Below, piece after piece: positions 6,259 through 7,617 of a stretch of 7,617 nucleotides of DNA. The stretch covers positions 1-7,617 of the forward strand of contig JASIEN010000349.1 of NCBI GenBank assembly GCA_030045935.1. The letters run 5' to 3'. The notes beneath the pieces were generated by a model. The model ran no database searches and had not been told where the DNA came from. It saw only the letters and a list, made by a program, of their open reading frames with translations. How positions within the stretch are numbered: the stretch's first letter is position 1; every line of letters starts with the position of its first letter. The DNA comes from Candidatus Sulfotelmatobacter sp. GTDB lineage: Bacteria; Acidobacteriota; Terriglobia; Terriglobales; Acidobacteriaceae. Position numbers and translations under genes: made by a program.

Positions 6259-6281
6259 TGCATTTTATATCCAATGCATTG
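6259..6281. promoter_or_regulatory. Operator-like palindromic cluster
   Basis: TGCATT (6259-6264) is repeated inverted as AATGCA (6273-6278) across 8 bp of AT-rich spacer. The right arm is itself the centre of a perfect 10-bp palindrome CAATGCATTG (6272-6281). It lies directly beside a TTGACC -35-like hexamer (6253-6258) between two divergent genes, a usual place for a repressor or activator site. No regulator can be named from sequence. Confidence 0.4.
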
Positions 6282-6308
6282 TGGTTGCACTTCGGCCGCG
6301 CAAAAATG

Positions 6309-6332
6309 CCTCCGGAATCACGAAACCGGAGG
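6309..6332 (+). promoter_or_regulatory. Hairpin enclosing the phosphatidyltransferase ribosome binding site
   Basis: CCTCCGG (6309-6315) pairs perfectly with CCGGAGG (6326-6332), a 7-bp stem, six of its pairs G-C, with a 10-nt loop. The 3' arm contains GGAGG (6328-6332), the only strong Shine-Dalgarno sequence ahead of the gene and 5 nt from the GTG start at 6338. If the transcript starts upstream of 6309, the folded form would hide the ribosome binding site. There is no U-tract, so it is not a terminator. Confidence 0.55.
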
Positions 6333-6337
6333 GCATT

Positions 6338-7096
6338 GTGCGACCTGAACGACTCACCAGCAGCGGTCTGGAATCTGCAGCTTATTCCTTCCAAGAAGAG
6401 TCGGCGGAAGCATTCTTAATAACAAGCAAGAAATACCCGTGCGAAGTGCGCGTGCAACAAAGCTGGCTTGCCCACGGAGAAAAGAGAAGTCTGCTTTGGC
6501 TGGCAGCGCGCACTCCCCGCTGGATCAATTCCGATCATTTGACGGCGCTCGGCCTCGCATCCCAGATCGGGGCGGGCGCGTGTTATGCGCTGTCGCGCTG
6601 GAATCGGTATGCGCTGCTCGCCGCAAACTTGTGCGTGATCCTGAACTGGTTTGGGGATTCGCTGGATGGAACGCTTGCCCGCTTTCGGCAGGAGTTGCGC
6701 CCAAATTACGGCTTCTACGTCGACCACATGGTCGACACTTTTGGCGCAGTGGCCTTGCTGGGAGGGTTGGCATATTCGGGATGCATCTACCCGTGGATTG
6801 CGATGGGTCTGCTTGTTGCGTTTCTCATGCTGTCAATCCAGTCTTATTTGGCAACTCATGCGCTGGGAGAGTTCCGCCTTTCGTTCTGGCGTTTCGGGCC
6901 GACCGAACTGCGCCTTTTGCTGGTAACGGGAAATTTCGCGTTGTTGTGGAAGCCGCGAGTCCATCTGCTGGGAGCGACCTTCGGACTTTTTGATGTGGGC
7001 GGTTGCATCGGCAGCGCCGGCATGGCGCTGATACTGGTCTTCTTCACTGCGAAAAATGCAGTGCGTCTCTATCGCGAGGAAAGGATCGGGCGTTGA
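6338..7096 (+). CDS. CDP-alcohol phosphatidyltransferase family membrane protein
   Basis: A 252-residue integral membrane enzyme that moves a phosphatidyl or related group from a CDP-linked donor to an alcohol (CDP-OH-P transferase family). The full signature is visible: D107, D110, G111, A114, R115, then G125, D129 and D133 (DSLDGTLAR ... GFYVDHMVD), the residues that bind the CDP moiety and two divalent metals. Hydrophobic segments run from about residue 65 to 240. The first 35 or so residues are polar and weakly conserved. The conserved part starts near RVQQSWLAHGEKR (38-50) and includes TPRWINSDHLTALGL and SFWRFGPTELR, a pattern I associate with acidobacterial members. GTG 6338 is preferred because GGAGG (6328-6332) precedes it by 5 nt; the frame also opens at GTG 6281 without a site, and internal GTGs at 6446 and 6452 are possible. 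The acceptor alcohol (glycerol phosphate, inositol phosphate or other) cannot be told. Its stop overlaps the GtrA start, implying coupled translation. Confidence 0.9.
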   Translation: MRPERLTSSGLESAAYSFQEESAEAFLITSKKYPCEVRVQQSWLAHGEKRSLLWLAARTPRWINSDHLTALGLASQIGAGACYALSRWNRYALLAANLCVILNWFGDSLDGTLARFRQELRPNYGFYVDHMVDTFGAVALLGGLAYSGCIYPWIAMGLLVAFLMLSIQSYLATHALGEFRLSFWRFGPTELRLLLVTGNFALLWKPRVHLLGATFGLFDVGGCIGSAGMALILVFFTAKNAVRLYREERIGR

Positions 7097-7122
7097 AAAC
7101 AGCTGGGATGAAAACGGCTGGA
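7093..7122 (+). repeat. 15-bp tandem duplication at the GtrA start
   Basis: TTGAAAACAGCTGGG (7093-7107) is followed directly by ATGAAAACGGCTGGA (7108-7122), identical at 12 of 15 positions. Each unit begins with a usable start codon in the same frame and encodes (M)KTAG, so the duplication created either a second start or a five-residue N-terminal extension. Confidence 0.7.
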
Positions 7123-7617
7123 ATCGGAAAAAATGCAGTTGGCGTGCGCCGATCCGACGCTCTCTTGCACTGGCTCAGATTTAACGCTGTTGGTGGGCTG
7201 GGAATCGGGGTGCAACTAAGTGCGTTGTTCATGCTTAAGAGTGGCTTACACCTCGATTATCTTCTGGCTACTGGGCTCGCCGTGGAAGCCGCTGTGTTAC
7301 ACAACTTCCTCTGGCACGAGCGTTACACGTGGGCTGGCCGGGTGCACCCATCGTGGCATGACTCGCCGATTCGCCTGCTTCGTTTCAATCTGAGCAACGG
7401 CGCAATCTCTCTTGCCGGCAATCTGATATCGATGAAGGTGATAGTAAGCCTTAGCCACGTGCACTACCTGGTCGCGAACGGCTTGGCTATTGCGGTTTGC
7501 TCGTTGCTGAATTTCCTGGTATGCGAAAGCTGGGTATTTGCAATCGGAGCTTTTCCGGCATCTGAGAACGAAATCATTTCTCGTTCCGCATCTCATGAAA
7601 GCCGCGCCGCCGATCCA
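7093..7617 (+). CDS. GtrA-family membrane protein (3' end outside window)
   Basis: The frame stays open to the window end, giving 175 residues without a stop. GtrA proteins are small four-helix inner-membrane proteins linked to surface polysaccharide synthesis, thought to move polyprenyl-phosphate-linked sugars across the membrane. Family hallmarks are LRFNAVGGLGIGVQLSAL (residues 28-45), AVEAAVLHNFLWHERYTW (63-80), LLRFNLSNGAISLAGNL (95-111) and LLNFLVCESWVF (138-149), matching the four helices and the paired NFxxxxxW(T/V)F pattern. I start at the TTG 7093 because GAGGAAAGGA (7076-7085) lies 7 nt ahead and the TTG overlaps the upstream TGA as TTGA. An in-frame ATG at 7108 is the alternative, but only CTGGG stands right before it. 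The two possible starts head near-identical 15-bp units. After residue 150 the visible tail is polar (SENEIISRSASHESR), so most of the family domain is present. Coupling with the phosphatidyltransferase suggests a shared lipid or glycan pathway. Confidence 0.9.
   Translation, partial: MKTAGMKTAGIGKNAVGVRRSDALLHWLRFNAVGGLGIGVQLSALFMLKSGLHLDYLLATGLAVEAAVLHNFLWHERYTWAGRVHPSWHDSPIRLLRFNLSNGAISLAGNLISMKVIVSLSHVHYLVANGLAIAVCSLLNFLVCESWVFAIGAFPASENEIISRSASHESRAADP

Larger units (their letters stand above)
6128..6337. other. Divergent intergenic region with palindromes
   Basis: This 210-bp stretch separates the divergent spermidine-synthase-like and phosphatidyltransferase genes and should hold both promoters. 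TTGACC at 6253-6258 (plus) is a good -35 match but has no good -10 partner. TATAAA on the minus strand (6269-6264) is a -10-like site without a -35. It contains a perfect 10-bp palindrome CAATGCATTG (6272-6281), an inverted pair TGCATT/AATGCA (6259-6264 and 6273-6278), and the hairpin at 6309-6332. Confidence 0.6.

Noticed and set aside
6306..6419. Small plus-strand open frame of about 37 codons starting at ATG 6306, overlapping the phosphatidyltransferase start
   Set aside because: No ribosome binding site ahead of it and the overlap with the supported gene frame; no sign of a regulatory leader peptide such as repeated codons.

Overview
The window looks like a chromosomal segment from a soil-type member of the Acidobacteriota (Terriglobia-like). 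This is an inference from the style of the proteins: an acidobacterial-type MurJ with a GGAASITF motif after TM2, a fused membrane/spermidine-synthase-like protein, a CDP-alcohol phosphatidyltransferase followed by GtrA, and a short bactofilin. It also rests on the moderately high GC content and the frequent weak or absent Shine-Dalgarno sites. No rRNA, tRNA, CRISPR array, transposase or integrase was found.

Layout. A DinB-family protein lies at the left edge on the minus strand (45-617). A 314-bp spacer separates it from a divergent bactofilin gene on the plus strand (932-1468), which ends in a clear intrinsic terminator (1491-1531). A second perfect hairpin (1530-1555) follows and overlaps the end of the minus-strand genes. 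From about 1548 to 6127 everything reads on the minus strand. In transcription order the genes are a large membrane protein with a C-terminal spermidine-synthase-like domain (3908-6127), murJ (2145-3776), a DUF433 antitoxin (1893-2129) and a DUF5615 PIN-like toxin broken by two single-base frameshifts (1548-1896). A divergent region of about 210 bp with several inverted repeats leads to plus-strand genes for a CDP-alcohol phosphatidyltransferase (6338-7096) and, overlapping it by four bases, a GtrA-family membrane protein (7093 to the window end, 3' truncated).

How the genes fit together. Four genes concern the cell envelope: bactofilin (a cytoskeletal scaffold often tied to peptidoglycan remodelling), MurJ (lipid II flippase), the CDP-alcohol phosphatidyltransferase (phospholipid head-group or inositol-type lipid synthesis) and GtrA (four-helix membrane protein linked to surface polysaccharide lipid carriers). 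The toxin-antitoxin pair is appended 15 nt behind murJ and probably shares its transcript. Its antitoxin is intact while its toxin is degraded.

I see no clearly new multi-gene system. The observations most worth a second look are the decayed toxin with two inferred lesions of the same kind (GAAG to GAG), a hairpin whose 3' arm contains the ribosome binding site of the phosphatidyltransferase, the non-canonical active-site motifs of the spermidine-synthase-like domain, and the missing Arg52-equivalent in MurJ.
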